A model generated the notes under the pieces. The model ran no database searches, was not told the DNA's origin, and saw only the letters and a program-made list of their open reading frames with translations. Both the position numbers and the translations under genes were made by a program. Shown in pieces: positions 17,693-28,567 of a stretch of DNA of 64,000 bases (its first letter is position 1; the number at the start of each line of letters is the position of its first letter). Source of the stretch: Sphingobacteriales bacterium 50-39 (lineage in GTDB: Bacteria > Bacteroidota > Bacteroidia > Chitinophagales > Chitinophagaceae); contig MKTZ01000015.1 of assembly GCA_001898505.1 (NCBI GenBank), positions 1 through 64,000 of the forward strand, written 5' to 3'.

Positions 17693-18959
17693 CATATCAC
17701 TTTCTCCGGCGCCCCCGACAGGGGCGCCGGAATTAAATTTCCAGGCAGCAGCCGGCAGATTGAAGAAAGTAGTGAAAAGGACACCCCTGACCTACAATCA
17801 CAATCTCTCCCGCAAATATGCCTGCAAAGTCTATCTGAAAAGAGAAGACTTGCAGGTAGTCCGTTCCTATAAGCTAAGAGGCGCCTACAACATGATGGTA
17901 AGCCTGCCCCCCGCACAATTGCAGAAAGGCGTCGTATGCGCCAGCGCAGGCAATCATGCCCAGGGTTTTGCTTTCTCCTGCCGCAAACTAGGCGTAAAAG
18001 GAGTCGTATTTATGCCCATCATCACCCCCAAACAAAAGGTCACACAGACCCGCATGTTTGGAGAGAACAATATCGAGATCATCCTCACAGGCGATACATT
18101 CGACGACTGCGCCGTCGCAGCCCGCGAGTATACGACCTCCAACGGAATGACCTTTATCCCCCCCTTCGACGATCTCCGTATCATCGAAGGACAAGGCACC
18201 GTGGCAGTGGAAATACTGGAAGATCAGCCCGATATCGACTACCTCTTCGTCCCCGTGGGCGGCGGTGGCCTCGCATCCGGCGTAGGCTCCTATTTCAAGA
18301 CACACTCGCCCGGCACGAAGATCATCGGCGTCGAACCCGAAGGCGCCCCCTCCATGAAGGAAGCCCTGAAAGCCGGCCACCCGGTGACCCTCGATAATAT
18401 CGAACGGTTCGTAGACGGCGCCGCCGTAAAAAGAGTAGGCGACCTCACCTTCCGCTTCTGCCAGGAAGCTTTGGACGAAATGCACCTCGTTCCCGAAGGA
18501 AAAGCCTGCTCCACCATCCTCAAACTGTACAACGAGGACGCCATCGTCGTCGAGCCCGCCGGCGCCCTCAGCATCGCAGCCCTGGATGATTACGCCGACG
18601 CCATAAAAGGCAAGACAGTCGTATGCATCGTCAGCGGCAGCAACAACGACATCGATCGCATGCAGGAGATAAAGGAAAGGTCCCTGCAGTACGAAGGACT
18701 AAAACACTATTTCCTGGTAAAATTCGCTCAGCGTCCCGGCGCATTAAAGGAATTCGTGAACCATGTCCTCGGCCCCGGCGACGATATCACCCGCTTCGAA
18801 TACATGCAGAAACACAACAAAGAGACAGGCCACGCCCTGGTAGGCATCGAGCTCCGCGCCCGGGAAGATTACCAGACACTCATCGACAACCTGAAAAAAT
18901 TCAATATATCCTATACAGAGCTCAATAAGAACGATACCCTTTTCAGCTACCTCGTGTAG
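17685..18959 (+). CDS. ilvA: threonine dehydratase (threonine ammonia-lyase)
   Basis: 424 residues. It converts threonine to 2-oxobutyrate, the entry step of isoleucine synthesis. The PLP lysine is in SYKLRGAYNMM near residue 65, the phosphate-binding loop is VGGGGLASGVG, and the C-terminal ~80 residues form an ACT-like regulatory domain (YFLVKFAQRPGALKEFV). The start overlaps ilvC by eight bases. Codons 8-16 form a perfect 11-bp hairpin (17705-17731: TCCGGCGCCCC / GGGGCGCCGGA), which may lower translation of this last gene of the operon. Together with thrABC in the same window it links threonine to isoleucine supply. Confidence 0.95.
   Translation: MHSISLSPAPPTGAPELNFQAAAGRLKKVVKRTPLTYNHNLSRKYACKVYLKREDLQVVRSYKLRGAYNMMVSLPPAQLQKGVVCASAGNHAQGFAFSCRKLGVKGVVFMPIITPKQKVTQTRMFGENNIEIILTGDTFDDCAVAAREYTTSNGMTFIPPFDDLRIIEGQGTVAVEILEDQPDIDYLFVPVGGGGLASGVGSYFKTHSPGTKIIGVEPEGAPSMKEALKAGHPVTLDNIERFVDGAAVKRVGDLTFRFCQEALDEMHLVPEGKACSTILKLYNEDAIVVEPAGALSIAALDDYADAIKGKTVVCIVSGSNNDIDRMQEIKERSLQYEGLKHYFLVKFAQRPGALKEFVNHVLGPGDDITRFEYMQKHNKETGHALVGIELRAREDYQTLIDNLKKFNISYTELNKNDTLFSYLV
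17705..17731 (+). repeat. strong hairpin inside the ilvA start region
   Basis: TCCGGCGCCCC, five bases, GGGGCGCCGGA: a perfect 11-bp GC stem 20 bases after the ilvA ATG. Strong structure so close to a start codon usually depresses translation or makes it depend on a ribosome arriving from ilvC. Confidence 0.55.
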
Positions 18960-19149
18960 CCCCCCACCCGCGGCCGGGTCCTGGTCAAAATATGATCCGG
19001 ATCATCCACACCTGTGAAAAACTAATTAATAGAAATTTAATTATACGGGATTTTTTCCGTACTTTTATTCGCTTGCTTGCTATCCTTCTTAGAATATTTT
19101 CTAAGGATTCATATAAAAAATTGAAAAAAGTCTAATTTATTAATTGCGT

Positions 19150-22100
19150 ATGGTAAGCAAAGGTTTATACCGCCCTGAGTTTGAACACGATGCATGTGGC
19201 ATCGGATTCGTTGCCAATATCAAAAGCAACAAATCCCACCAGATCATTTCAGACGCACTGACGATCCTGGAGAACATGGAGCATCGCGGGGCCTGTGGCT
19301 GTGAGAACAACACCGGCGACGGAGCCGGCATCATGATCCAGACTCCCCATGAGTTCTTTTTCGACGAATGTGTCAAGCTGGGCATCCATTTACCCCCTTA
19401 TGGCAAATATGGCGTAGGCATGCTCTTCTTCCCCCGGGACATCCGGTTAAAAGAAGAGTGCCGTGATATCTTCTCCCGCTCCGCCGAGAAGCTGGGCCTG
19501 GAGATCCTGGGCTATCGTAAGGTTCCCGTCAACCCCGAAGGCATCGGCCCCACCGCCCTTTCCGTCGAGCCCGAAATGGAACAGGTATTCATAGCCTGCC
19601 CCGACCATATCAAACAGCCCGACGATTTCGAAAGGAAGCTGTTTTTGCTGCGTAACTACGCCAGCAACACCATCAACAATACGATAAAAAAGGACGCCAT
19701 CGGATTCTACGTGGCATCCCTCTCCTATAAGACGGTCGTCTACAAAGGCCAGCTCACCAGCAGCCAGGTAAGACATTACTTTCCCGATCTGAGCAACAAG
19801 CGTCTCGTTTCGGCCTTCGGTCTCGTACACAGCCGCTTTGCCACCAACACCTTCCCCTCCTGGAAGCTGGCCCAGCCCTTCCGCTTCATCGCCCACAACG
19901 GGGAGATCAATACCCTCCAGGGTAATCTCAACTGGCTGAAGACAGGCGAGAAAGGCTTTACCTCTCCCTACTTCACCAAGGAGGAAATGGAAATGTTGCT
20001 GCCCATCATCGCGGAAGGCCAGTCCGACTCCGCCTGCCTGGATAATGTCATCGAGCTGCTGACCCTCTGCGGTCGCTCGCTCCCCCATGTGATGATGATG
20101 CTGATACCTGAAGCATGGGATGGCAACGAACAGATGGACCCCGTGAAAAAAGCATTTTATGAATTTCACGCTTCCATCATGGAGCCCTGGGACGGCCCCG
20201 CCTCCATCTCCTTCACGGATGGAAAGATCATCGGCGCTACCCTCGATCGCAACGGCCTCCGCCCTTCCCGTTACTGCGTCACCACGGACGACAGGGTCAT
20301 CATGGCTTCCGAAACAGGCGCCCTGCCCGTCGACCCACGACTGGTCAAGGAAAAAGGAAGACTCCAGCCCGGTAAGATGTTTGTAGTCGACCTGGAGCAG
20401 GAACGCATCATCAGCGACGACGAGCTCAAAAGCACGATCTGCTCTCAGAAGCCCTATGCAGAATGGCTGAATAAATACAAGATCCGGCTGGAAGAGCTGC
20501 CCGAACCAAGGGTCATGTTCACCCACCTCGAATCCGATCAGATATTCAAATACCAGAAAGCCTTCGGTTATTCCACCGAAGACCTGGATAACCTCATTGC
20601 TCCCATGGCTCTCGATGGCAAAGAGCCTATTGGCTCCATGGGTACCGACGTGCCCCTGGCCGTGCTCAGCGATCAGCCCCAGCACCTCAGCAGCTACTTC
20701 AAACAGCTCTTCGCCCAGGTGACCAACCCGCCCATCGATCCCATTCGTGAACGATTGGTGATGTCCCTGGCCAGCTTCGTGGGCGGTAACGCCAACCTGC
20801 TGGAAGAAGATCCTCTGGCCTGCCATAGCGTGGCCCTCAAGCACCCCGTGCTGAGCAACCACGAGCTGGAAAAGATCCGCAGCATCGACACAGGCGTATT
20901 CCAGGCCAAGACGCTGCAGACCTATTTCAGGGCCGACGGTAAGCCCGGCTCCCTCCAGGCTGGTCTCGATCGCCTCTGCCGTTATGCAGTGGACGCCGTG
21001 GAAGACGGCTTCGAGGTATTGATCCTGACAGATCGCGCCATCGACTCCGATCACGCGCCGATCCCCTCCCTGCTGGCAGCCTCCGCCGTGCACCACCATC
21101 TCATCCGCAAAGGCTATCGCGGACAGGTAGGCATCATCGTGGAAGCCGGCGACGTATGGGAGGTACATCATTTCGCCTGTCTCATCGGGTTCGGCGCCAC
21201 CGCCATCAACCCTTACCTGGCCCTCTCCTCCATCCGCGACATGAAACTGTCCAGCCGCCTGGAGACAGACCTGGATGCAGAACAGCTGAAAAAGAACTAT
21301 ATCAAGGCCGTCTGCGACGGATTGTTGAAGGTCTTCTCCAAGATGGGCATCTCCACCCTGCAAAGCTACCAGGGAGCGCAGATCTTCGAGATCATCGGCC
21401 TCAACCATACCGTTGTCGATAAATATTTCACCGGCGCCACCTCCCGCATCGAAGGGATGGGCCTCGACGAGATTGCCAAAGAGACACTGTCTAAACATTA
21501 CTTCGCATTCAGCCGCAAAGACGTTCCCGTTGAACGGCTGCCCGTAGGAGGCGTCTACCAGTGGAAGAGAAAAGGTGAATTCCACCTCTTCAACCCCCAA
21601 ACCATCCACCTGCTGCAGTATTCCACACGGATGAACGACTACAATACGTTCAAGAAATATTCCAAGCTCGTCAACGATCAGAGCGAAAAGGCAGCCACGC
21701 TGAGAAGCCTGCTCACCTTCAAAAGGAACAGACCCTCTATTTCCCTCGATGAGGTCGAGCCGGCCGAAAGCATTTACAAAAGGTTTGCCACCGGCGCCAT
21801 GTCCTTTGGCTCCATCAGCCACGAAGCCCACTCCACCCTGGCTATCGCCATGAACAGGCTAGGCGGAAAAAGCAACACCGGCGAAGGAGGCGAGGACGAG
21901 ATCCGCTACGAGACCCTGCCCAATGGCGACTCCATGCGCTCCGCTATCAAACAGGTAGCGTCCGCCCGCTTTGGCGTCACCAGCTACTACCTTACCATGG
22001 CCGACGAGCTCCAGATAAAGATGGCGCAGGGCGCAAAACCCGGCGAAGGCGGACAGCTCCCCGGGCATAAGGTAGACGAATGGATCGGCAAGGTACGCCA

Positions 22101-23664
22101 CTCTACCCCCGGCGTGGGCCTTATCTCACCCCCGCCCCACCACGATATCTATTCTATCGAAGACCTGGCACAGCTGATCTTCGATCTTAAAAATTCCAAC
22201 CGCGCCGCACGCATCAGCGTCAAGCTCGTGTCCAAAGCCGGTGTAGGCACCATCGCTGCCGGCGTGGCCAAGGCCAAGTCGGACGTCATCCTCATTTCAG
22301 GACACGACGGCGGTACAGGCGCTTCCCCCATCAGCTCTATCAAGCACGCAGGTCTGCCATGGGAATTAGGATTGGCTGAATCACACCAGACGCTGGTAAG
22401 AAATAAGTTGCGTAGCCGCGTAGTACTGCAGGCTGATGGACAGATGAAAACAGGACGCGATATCGCCATCGCTACCCTCTTAGGTGCCGAAGAATGGGGC
22501 CTCGCTACCACCGCGCTCGTAGTGGAAGGATGTATCATGATGCGCAAATGCCATCTCAATACCTGCCCCGTAGGCGTGGCCACACAAGACCCCGAGCTGC
22601 GCAAACGTTTCTCCGGCAATGCGGACCACGTGGTAAACTTCTTCAAGTTCATCACCAATGAATTGAGAGAGATCATGGCCGAGCTTGGCTTCCGCACCAT
22701 CGACGAAATGGTCGGCCAGGTAGACTGCCTCGACATACGGGAAAATATCAGCCACTGGAAATACAGCAGGCTCGACCTCACCCCCATCCTGTACAAGGAA
22801 CCCGCTTCCATGTACACAGGACTCCACAAACAAGAGGAGCAGGATCACGGACTGGAAGGACTGCTGGACTGGAAGCTTCTCGATGCGGCGCAGCCGGCCT
22901 TACACCAACGGCAAAAAGTATACGCCGCCTTTGCCATCCGGAACACCGACCGCACCGTAGGCACCATCCTCTCCAACGAGATATCCAAACTGTACAAGTC
23001 TGCCGGCCTGCCCGAAGATACCCTGCACTTTAAGTTCACAGGCACCGCAGGACAAAGCTTTGGCGCCTTCGCCACCAATGGCGTGACGCTCGAGCTCGAA
23101 GGTGACGCCAATGACTACTTCGGTAAAGGACTATCCGGCACCCGGCTCATCGTATACCCATCCTCCAACGCCGCCTTTGTGCCCGAGGAAAACAGCATCA
23201 TCGGCAACGTGGCCTTCTATGGAGCCACCTCCGGCGAAGCCTTTATCCGTGGCAAGGCGGGCGAAAGATTTGCCGTCCGCAACTCCGGCGCACAGGCCGT
23301 AGTCGAAGGCGTGGGTGATCACGGTTGCGAATACATGACAGGAGGCAGGGTCGTCATCCTCGGTAACACTGGCCGCAACTTCGCCGCAGGTATGAGCGGT
23401 GGCATCGCCTATGTGTACGATGTAAGAGGACAGTTCCCCGCACTCTGTAATAAAGAGATGGTAGACCTGGATCCCGTAGGCGCCGGCGATATAGCCGAGC
23501 TGAAAGACATGATCCAGCGGCACTACGCCTATACAAACAGCACCGTCGCCAAATTCGTCCTCGACGACTTTGAGAACCAGCTGCAACATTTTGTAAAGGT
23601 CTTCCCGAGGGATTATAAAAAAGTATTACTGGAAAAAAGTCATAAACAAACGGTCCGCTCATAA
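19150..23664 (+). CDS. gltB: glutamate synthase (GOGAT), large subunit
   Basis: 1504 residues. It makes two glutamates from glutamine and 2-oxoglutarate. The N-terminal Ntn glutaminase domain has its catalytic cysteine at residue 16 (EHDACGIGF), so a 15-residue propeptide is expected to be removed. The [12 protein letters not shown] stretch is the glutaminase substrate loop. The central and FMN-binding domains follow; the 3Fe-4S cysteines are in [15 protein letters not shown] near residue 1130, and the C-terminal beta-helix has its G-x-x-G repeats. An in-frame TTG six bases earlier is possible, but the ATG is preferred. The 190-base upstream gap is AT-rich with a CTTAGAA/TTCTAAG hairpin (19088-19105) but no clear consensus promoter. 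Confidence 0.97.
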   Translation: MVSKGLYRPEFEHDACGIGFVANIKSNKSHQIISDALTILENMEHRGACGCENNTGDGAGIMIQTPHEFFFDECVKLGIHLPPYGKYGVGMLFFPRDIRLKEECRDIFSRSAEKLGLEILGYRKVPVNPEGIGPTALSVEPEMEQVFIACPDHIKQPDDFERKLFLLRNYASNTINNTIKKDAIGFYVASLSYKTVVYKGQLTSSQVRHYFPDLSNKRLVSAFGLVHSRFATNTFPSWKLAQPFRFIAHNGEINTLQGNLNWLKTGEKGFTSPYFTKEEMEMLLPIIAEGQSDSACLDNVIELLTLCGRSLPHVMMMLIPEAWDGNEQMDPVKKAFYEFHASIMEPWDGPASISFTDGKIIGATLDRNGLRPSRYCVTTDDRVIMASETGALPVDPRLVKEKGRLQPGKMFVVDLEQERIISDDELKSTICSQKPYAEWLNKYKIRLEELPEPRVMFTHLESDQIFKYQKAFGYSTEDLDNLIAPMALDGKEPIGSMGTDVPLAVLSDQPQHLSSYFKQLFAQVTNPPIDPIRERLVMSLASFVGGNANLLEEDPLACHSVALKHPVLSNHELEKIRSIDTGVFQAKTLQTYFRADGKPGSLQAGLDRLCRYAVDAVEDGFEVLILTDRAIDSDHAPIPSLLAASAVHHHLIRKGYRGQVGIIVEAGDVWEVHHFACLIGFGATAINPYLALSSIRDMKLSSRLETDLDAEQLKKNYIKAVCDGLLKVFSKMGISTLQSYQGAQIFEIIGLNHTVVDKYFTGATSRIEGMGLDEIAKETLSKHYFAFSRKDVPVERLPVGGVYQWKRKGEFHLFNPQTIHLLQYSTRMNDYNTFKKYSKLVNDQSEKAATLRSLLTFKRNRPSISLDEVEPAESIYKRFATGAMSFGSISHEAHSTLAIAMNRLGGKSNTGEGGEDEIRYETLPNGDSMRSAIKQVASARFGVTSYYLTMADELQIKMAQGAKPGEGGQLPGHKVDEWIGKVRHSTPGVGLISPPPHHDIYSIEDLAQLIFDLKNSNRAARISVKLVSKAGVGTIAAGVAKAKSDVILISGHDGGTGASPISSIKHAGLPWELGLAESHQTLVRNKLRSRVVLQADGQMKTGRDIAIATLLGAEEWGLATTALVVEGCIMMRKCHLNTCPVGVATQDPELRKRFSGNADHVVNFFKFITNELREIMAELGFRTIDEMVGQVDCLDIRENISHWKYSRLDLTPILYKEPASMYTGLHKQEEQDHGLEGLLDWKLLDAAQPALHQRQKVYAAFAIRNTDRTVGTILSNEISKLYKSAGLPEDTLHFKFTGTAGQSFGAFATNGVTLELEGDANDYFGKGLSGTRLIVYPSSNAAFVPEENSIIGNVAFYGATSGEAFIRGKAGERFAVRNSGAQAVVEGVGDHGCEYMTGGRVVILGNTGRNFAAGMSGGIAYVYDVRGQFPALCNKEMVDLDPVGAGDIAELKDMIQRHYAYTNSTVAKFVLDDFENQLQHFVKVFPRDYKKVLLEKSHKQTVRS

Positions 23665-23674
23665 ATGGATCGCG

Positions 23675-23754
23675 CCGCCCACAGAGAAACGTATTGAGAA
23701 CGCGGAGTAGGCTCTCATGTGTGACTCAGCCACTCCGTTGTTCTCTGTGGGCGG
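23675..23754. repeat. 80-nt folded inverted repeat between gltB and gltD
   Basis: CCGCCCACAGAGAA (23675-23688) pairs perfectly over 14 bp with TTCTCTGTGGGCGG (23741-23754). Inside, CGGAGT-A-GGCT (23703-23713) pairs with AGCC-ACTCCG (23728-23737) over 10 bp with one bulged base. The result is a long two-tier hairpin filling most of the 128-base gap. No coding frame and no T-tract. It could be a processing site that sets the gltB:gltD ratio, a small mobile palindromic element, or a structured RNA. Confidence 0.7.
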
Positions 23755-23792
23755 AAACATTGGAAATAACACGTTAAATAAAGTAAAGAGAA

Positions 23793-25262
23793 ATGGGCAA
23801 ACCCACAGGATTTCTGGAATTTACCAGAGAATTACCCTCCAAACGCCCCGTGCAGGAGAGGAAGAATGATTACAACGAATTCGTATCCCCCTACAAGGAC
23901 ACCCAGCTCAACCAGCAGGCCGCCCGTTGTATGAACTGCGGGATACCCTTTTGTCACCACGGATGCCCCCTGGGAAATGTCATCCCCGAATTCAATGATG
24001 CCGTCTATCGTCAGAATTGGAAAGATGCATACGATATCCTCACCTCCACCAACAACTTCCCCGAATTCACGGGCCGCATCTGCCCCGCCCCCTGCGAAAG
24101 CAGCTGCGTGCTGGGTATCAACCAGCCACCCGTGGCCATCGAAGAGATAGAAAAACATATTATTGAAATAGCCTTCCAGAAAGGTCTCGTCAAAGCCCGC
24201 AAACCGGCCGTTCGCACCGGCAAGAAGGTAGCCGTCATAGGCTCCGGCCCCGCCGGACTGGCTGCAGCCGACCAGCTCAACGCTGCCGGACACACCGTCA
24301 CCGTCTTCGAAAGGGACGACGAGCCAGGCGGACTACTCCGCTACGGCATCCCCGATTTCAAGCTGGAAAAATGGGTAGTGGCCCGCCGGGTCAAACTCAT
24401 GGAAGAAGAAGGCATCACCTTTAAATGCAATGCCAACGTAGGGGTCAACGTTAGCATCAACGACCTGCTCCGCGAATACCACGCCATTGTACTGGCGGGA
24501 GGAGCAACCATCCCCCGCGATCTGCCCATAGCCGGACGGGAATTGAAAGGCGTCCACTTTGCCATGGACTTCCTCAAACAACAGAACAAAAGGGTCAGCA
24601 ACCTGCCCATCGACAATGAAGCCATCATGGCCACCGGCAAGAACGTAGTGGTCATCGGCGGCGGCGACACCGGCAGCGACTGCGTAGGCACCTCCAACAG
24701 ACATAAGGCCAAATCCATCACCCAATTCGAGCTCCTGCCCAAGCCGCCGGAAACACGCACCGCCTTCATGCCCTGGCCTACCTACCCCATGCTCCTCAAG
24801 ACCTCCTCTTCTCACGAAGAAGGAGCCGACAGACACTGGGCCGTCGCTACCAAAGAATTCATTGGCGATGGAAAAGGTAACCTCAAGGCACTGAAGATCG
24901 TCACCCTCGAATGGAAGCTCACCGAAGAAGGCCGCGCCGCCAACTTCGTAGAAGTAGCCGGCAGCGAAAGAGAATTACCCTGCGAGCTTGCTCTCTTTGC
25001 CATGGGCTTCGTACACCCCCAGCACGAAGGACTCCTCCAGGAGCTCGGCGTCGAGCTGGACGAAAGAGGCAATGTCAAAGCCCCCGAAAAAAGCTATCAG
25101 ACCAATATCGCCAAAGTATTCACGGCAGGCGATATGCGCCGGGGACAGTCCCTCGTCGTCTGGGCCATTAGCGAAGGCCGCGAATGCGCACGCAAGGTCG
25201 ACGAATACCTCATGGGAACATCCCTGCTGGAAAGAAAAGATCAGAGTCTTATAGCGCTCTAA
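23793..25262 (+). CDS. gltD: glutamate synthase, small subunit (NADPH-linked)
   Basis: 489 residues. It passes electrons from NADPH through FAD and two 4Fe-4S clusters to GltB. The N-terminal cluster-binding region has the cysteines of [17 protein letters not shown] and of [12 protein letters not shown]; the FAD site is [17 protein letters not shown] near residue 145, and the NADPH site is [13 protein letters not shown] near residue 285. The length is typical. It is co-directional with gltB and followed by a good terminator. Confidence 0.97.
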   Translation: MGKPTGFLEFTRELPSKRPVQERKNDYNEFVSPYKDTQLNQQAARCMNCGIPFCHHGCPLGNVIPEFNDAVYRQNWKDAYDILTSTNNFPEFTGRICPAPCESSCVLGINQPPVAIEEIEKHIIEIAFQKGLVKARKPAVRTGKKVAVIGSGPAGLAAADQLNAAGHTVTVFERDDEPGGLLRYGIPDFKLEKWVVARRVKLMEEEGITFKCNANVGVNVSINDLLREYHAIVLAGGATIPRDLPIAGRELKGVHFAMDFLKQQNKRVSNLPIDNEAIMATGKNVVVIGGGDTGSDCVGTSNRHKAKSITQFELLPKPPETRTAFMPWPTYPMLLKTSSSHEEGADRHWAVATKEFIGDGKGNLKALKIVTLEWKLTEEGRAANFVEVAGSERELPCELALFAMGFVHPQHEGLLQELGVELDERGNVKAPEKSYQTNIAKVFTAGDMRRGQSLVVWAISEGRECARKVDEYLMGTSLLERKDQSLIAL

Positions 25263-25284
25263 AGACATCCCCAATAATATACCG

Positions 25285-25314
25285 CCCCCTCTTTGTCTAA
25301 AAGAGGGGGTTTTT
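25285..25314 (+). terminator. intrinsic terminator of gltBD
   Basis: CCCCCTCTT (25285-25293), loop of seven bases, AAGAGGGGG (25301-25309), then TTTTT. A perfect 9-bp stem 22 bases after the gltD stop. Confidence 0.88.
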
Positions 25315-25667
25315 CTTTTCATATTGAAAAAGTTCGCTCAATTTTCCTTAAATAAACCTCCAATTTTCTCCGCTTTTTTTAAACAGCTTCGATATTTAAT
25401 TTCATAAAGAAATTATAAAGACGGCCGTAATTATTTAATTATTAATTTTTTAAGATCATTTAACGCTGTTAGATTTAACATATTAGTTTTTACTATATAC
25501 AATAGTTAATAGCCAACTTTCCATTTCGATGACTATATTAGCATTACAAACATCACTTATAAATATTTTTAATGTGACAATCCGGTAAACCCTTCTCCTA
25601 AAAGCTGTCAGCCCGGTAGACAGTAACCCTCGACCCTTTTTTATTTATTAACCAAAACAATCAGCCA
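25315..25667. other. AT-rich upstream region of the porin gene
   Basis: About 350 bases with no coding frame that I can support. The base composition is sharply more AT-rich than the surrounding genes. No convincing TTG/TAnnTTTG pair and no sigma-54 site (TGGCAC-N5-TTGC) was found by eye. A short CTGTC/GACAG hairpin lies near 25605-25623. It is presumably the control region of the nitrogen-related porin and amt. Confidence 0.5.
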
Positions 25668-26765
25668 ATGTTAAGGATTATCACCTTTTGCCTTACAACG
25701 ACTTTCGTGTCTTCTTCCATCTGGGCGCAGACAACTACGGCAACAACAACGACAGACACTGCTAAGGCTGCCACACCCGCACCCGCACCTGCACCCGCAC
25801 CTGCCCTGTCCATTACCGGCTCAGCCGATTTTTACTATCGCTATAACTTTGACAAGCAGGTAAATAGCTACACCAGCTTCACAAGCACCCACAACAATTT
25901 CAAGTTGGGCATGGCCAGCGTCAAACTGGAACACAAGACAGCTAAAATGGATATGGTCGCTGATCTCGGTTTCGGCCCCCGCGCACAGGAATTTGCCTAC
26001 AACGACAACGGTATCGTTCAGGCTATCAAACAATTGTATATCAGCTACTCACCCACAGCCTGGGTCAAATTCACAGGCGGTACCTGGGCCACCCACGTCG
26101 GTTACGAAGTATTGGACGCTTATGCCAACCGTAACTACAGCATGTCCTATATGTTCACCAACGGCCCATTCTCCCACACCGGCGTTCGCGCTGACTTCAC
26201 CGTCGGTAAGTCCGGTATTATGGTCGGCGTCTCCAACCCCACCGACTGGAGAAGCGTCCCCACAGCCTATACCAATAAAAAGAACCTCATCGCTCAATAT
26301 AGCTACGCTCCGAACGACAATATCAAGCTCTACCTCAACTACGTTGGCGGCAGAGACACTGGCGACAATAAGGTACATCAATACGACTTCGTAGGCACCT
26401 TCAAACTTAGCAGCCTCTTCAACGTAGGCGTCAATGGTACCCTCAACAAATCCAGCCGCTTCGTGGAAGACTACGTTACCAGCCGCACCTGGTATGGCGC
26501 CGCAGCCTATCTCAACCTCGACCCGAAACCCTGGTTCGGCCTCACGCTCCGCGAAGAATACTTCAGCGACAAGGATGGCGTCAAGCTGCCCGTGCCCTCT
26601 AAGGTCTTCGCCAGCACCCTCACGGCTCAGTTCAAAGTGGACGGGTTCATCTTTATGCCCGAATTCCGTTTGGACAACGCCAACGTAGAAGTATTCGGCA
26701 AGAGCGACGGCACTGCCTCCAAATCCACCGCCAGCTTCATGTTCGCAGCTATTTACTCATTCTAA
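25668..26765 (+). CDS. outer-membrane porin upstream of amt (BBP2/OmpL-like)
   Basis: 365 residues. A signal peptide (MLRIITFCLTTTFVSSSIWAQ) is followed by a Thr-rich and (Ala-Pro)n linker to about residue 47, then a beta-barrel pattern of alternating residues from LSITGSADFYYRYNF to the terminal strand FMFAAIYSF ending in Phe, as expected for an outer-membrane protein. The layout is that of putative beta-barrel porin-2 (BBP2) proteins. It is 93 bases upstream of amt on the same strand, so it probably admits ammonium or small nitrogen compounds to the periplasm. The substrate is inferred from position only. Confidence 0.8.
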   Translation: MLRIITFCLTTTFVSSSIWAQTTTATTTTDTAKAATPAPAPAPAPALSITGSADFYYRYNFDKQVNSYTSFTSTHNNFKLGMASVKLEHKTAKMDMVADLGFGPRAQEFAYNDNGIVQAIKQLYISYSPTAWVKFTGGTWATHVGYEVLDAYANRNYSMSYMFTNGPFSHTGVRADFTVGKSGIMVGVSNPTDWRSVPTAYTNKKNLIAQYSYAPNDNIKLYLNYVGGRDTGDNKVHQYDFVGTFKLSSLFNVGVNGTLNKSSRFVEDYVTSRTWYGAAAYLNLDPKPWFGLTLREEYFSDKDGVKLPVPSKVFASTLTAQFKVDGFIFMPEFRLDNANVEVFGKSDGTASKSTASFMFAAIYSF

Positions 26766-26858
26766 GCAACACACCACACAAAACCAAAATACCAATCAAC
26801 CTTATTAAATATGATCTAACCATCTAAACATTCTTTCACAAATAAAAACCAACGCAAA

Positions 26859-28502
26859 ATGGGAGTAACCAATTTTATTAAAGGTAGACTGGGACTGGCA
26901 GGAAATGGGAGCCTGCCGGTAATGGTCAAATTGACAAAAAAAGATAAGTGGCGCATCGCCGGTGGTATGTTCGCCGGTAAGATCATAGGCATCTTCATAG
27001 TCCTGCTGGCTATGGGATTCCTGCCCGCTATCATCGGTGGCACGCCGGCACACGCACAGGCGCCCACCTATACGGCCCATGAGACCACATTAATGAACAC
27101 AGCCAACACCATCTGGACACTCGTCGCTGCATTCCTCGTATTCGGTATGCAGCCCGGTTTCGTATTCCTGGAAGCAGGTTTCGCCCGGAAAAAAGAGACA
27201 GTCAACGTCCTCATGGAATGTATCTTCGATACCTGCATATGCGGCATCCTCTTCTGGGCCATCGGATATGCCTTTATGTTTGGTCAGGGCAATGGCTTCA
27301 TTGGATGGGGCGGCGGCGCCCTGGCAGGCGGTGACCCCAAACCCTGGTTCTTCCTCCAGAACACCCCCGAGACATACGGCAGCACCGGCGTTCCGGTACT
27401 GGCTCACTGGATATTCCAGTTCGCTTTCGCAGACACTACATCTACGGTGACTTCCGGCGCGATGATTGGTCGCACCAGCTTCCGCGGTGATATTCTTTAT
27501 AGCATCGGCGTTACAGGTTTCATCTATCCCATCGTTGGTCACTGGGCCTGGGGACCCGATGGCTGGCTGGTGCTCATGGGCTCAAAAGATCACTTCCTCC
27601 CCGGTCTGGGACAAGGCTTCCGCGACTTCGCAGGATCCACCGTCGTACACACCATCGGCGGTATGGTATCCCTTGCCGGCGCCATCGTACTCGGTCCTCG
27701 TCTCGGCCGCGTATTCAAACGCGATGGAGGAGGCATGCCCGCTCCACACAACCTGACAATAGCTGCGGTGGGTGGCTTCATCCTCTGGTTCGGATGGTAT
27801 GGCTTCAACCCGGGTAGCACCCTCTCGGCCGTAGACATGCAAGGCATCGGTCGTGTAGCCGCCAATACCACCCTGGCAGCCTGCGCGGCCGGTATCTCCG
27901 CCATGTACATGGCCCTCTGGTTCGGCGAGACAAAAGGTAAGTTCGACCTCGGCTATACTACCAACGGTTTCCTCGCAGGTCTCGTTGCCATCACCTGCCC
28001 CTGCTACTGGGTATCCCCCTTCGGCGCTATCATCCTTGGCCTCGTCGCCGGGATCGTGGTCTGGATAGGCATCAAGGTGTTGGAACACTGGCGCATCGAT
28101 GACCCCATCGGCGCAGTGGCCGTTCACGGCTTTGCCGGCATCTGGGGCACCCTGTCCCTGGGCCTCTTCGCCTGCGGCAAATATGGCCTTACCGGCCCCA
28201 CAGGCCCCGATAACTCGGCTCCGGTCGCAGGTCTCTTCTACGGCGGCGGCGCCGACGTTCTGAAAGCACAGTTCATCGGCAGCTTCAGCATCACCGTAGC
28301 AACCCTCGTCATTTCCTTCATCCTCATGTGGGTGATCAAACAACTCCCCTATCCCTGGAAACTCCGCGTCGAACCCGAAGGCGAAACAGGCCCTGGCGGT
28401 CTCGATGTATTCGAACACGGCATCGAAGCTTACCCTTCCCAGGAACTGGAGCCCCATCCGGTGGTTCGTTCAAAGGAAAGACGCTTTACAGAAACTGTCT
28501 GA
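26859..28502 (+). CDS. amt: ammonium transporter
   Basis: 547 residues, Amt/Rh family with about 11 membrane segments. A cytoplasmic/leader extension of ~65 residues including a hydrophobic helix ending in THAHA-like PAHAQ precedes the core, so an N-terminal signal is likely. The twin pore histidines lie in STVVHTIGGMVSLAGA and in VAVHGFAGIWGTL; AFADTTSTVTSGAMIGRTSF is the Amt signature. The C-terminal tail (residues ~500-547) is hydrophilic. Part of the tail (PHPVVRS) is encoded by a half copy of the palindromic element found in leuD. Its neighbourhood with gltBD fits ammonium assimilation. Confidence 0.96.
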   Translation: MGVTNFIKGRLGLAGNGSLPVMVKLTKKDKWRIAGGMFAGKIIGIFIVLLAMGFLPAIIGGTPAHAQAPTYTAHETTLMNTANTIWTLVAAFLVFGMQPGFVFLEAGFARKKETVNVLMECIFDTCICGILFWAIGYAFMFGQGNGFIGWGGGALAGGDPKPWFFLQNTPETYGSTGVPVLAHWIFQFAFADTTSTVTSGAMIGRTSFRGDILYSIGVTGFIYPIVGHWAWGPDGWLVLMGSKDHFLPGLGQGFRDFAGSTVVHTIGGMVSLAGAIVLGPRLGRVFKRDGGGMPAPHNLTIAAVGGFILWFGWYGFNPGSTLSAVDMQGIGRVAANTTLAACAAGISAMYMALWFGETKGKFDLGYTTNGFLAGLVAITCPCYWVSPFGAIILGLVAGIVVWIGIKVLEHWRIDDPIGAVAVHGFAGIWGTLSLGLFACGKYGLTGPTGPDNSAPVAGLFYGGGADVLKAQFIGSFSITVATLVISFILMWVIKQLPYPWKLRVEPEGETGPGGLDVFEHGIEAYPSQELEPHPVVRSKERRFTETV

Positions 28503-28526
28503 CATCCTATAACTACTACTACATAA

Positions 28527-28552
28527 AGATCCCGGGCCGTGGCCCGGGATCT
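28527..28552 (+). terminator. terminator hairpin after amt
   Basis: AGATCCCGGGCC-GT-GGCCCGGGATCT: a perfect GC-rich inverted repeat with a 12-bp arm, 24 bases after the amt stop. The T-tract is weak. It separates amt from the convergent genes on the minus strand. Confidence 0.7.
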
Positions 28553-28567
28553 TGCATTAGGTATCTT

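Noticed and set aside
19447-21831. 794-codon open frame on the minus strand opposite gltB (and similar long frames opposite ilvD, ilvB and leuA)
   Set aside because: They mirror the codon pattern of the sense genes, have no homology that I recognise and no start context; typical shadows in GC-rich coding DNA.
25668-25810. microsatellite-like Thr and Ala-Pro codon runs in the amt-linked porin
   Set aside because: They encode an ordinary flexible linker after the signal peptide; no evidence for phase variation since the frame is intact.
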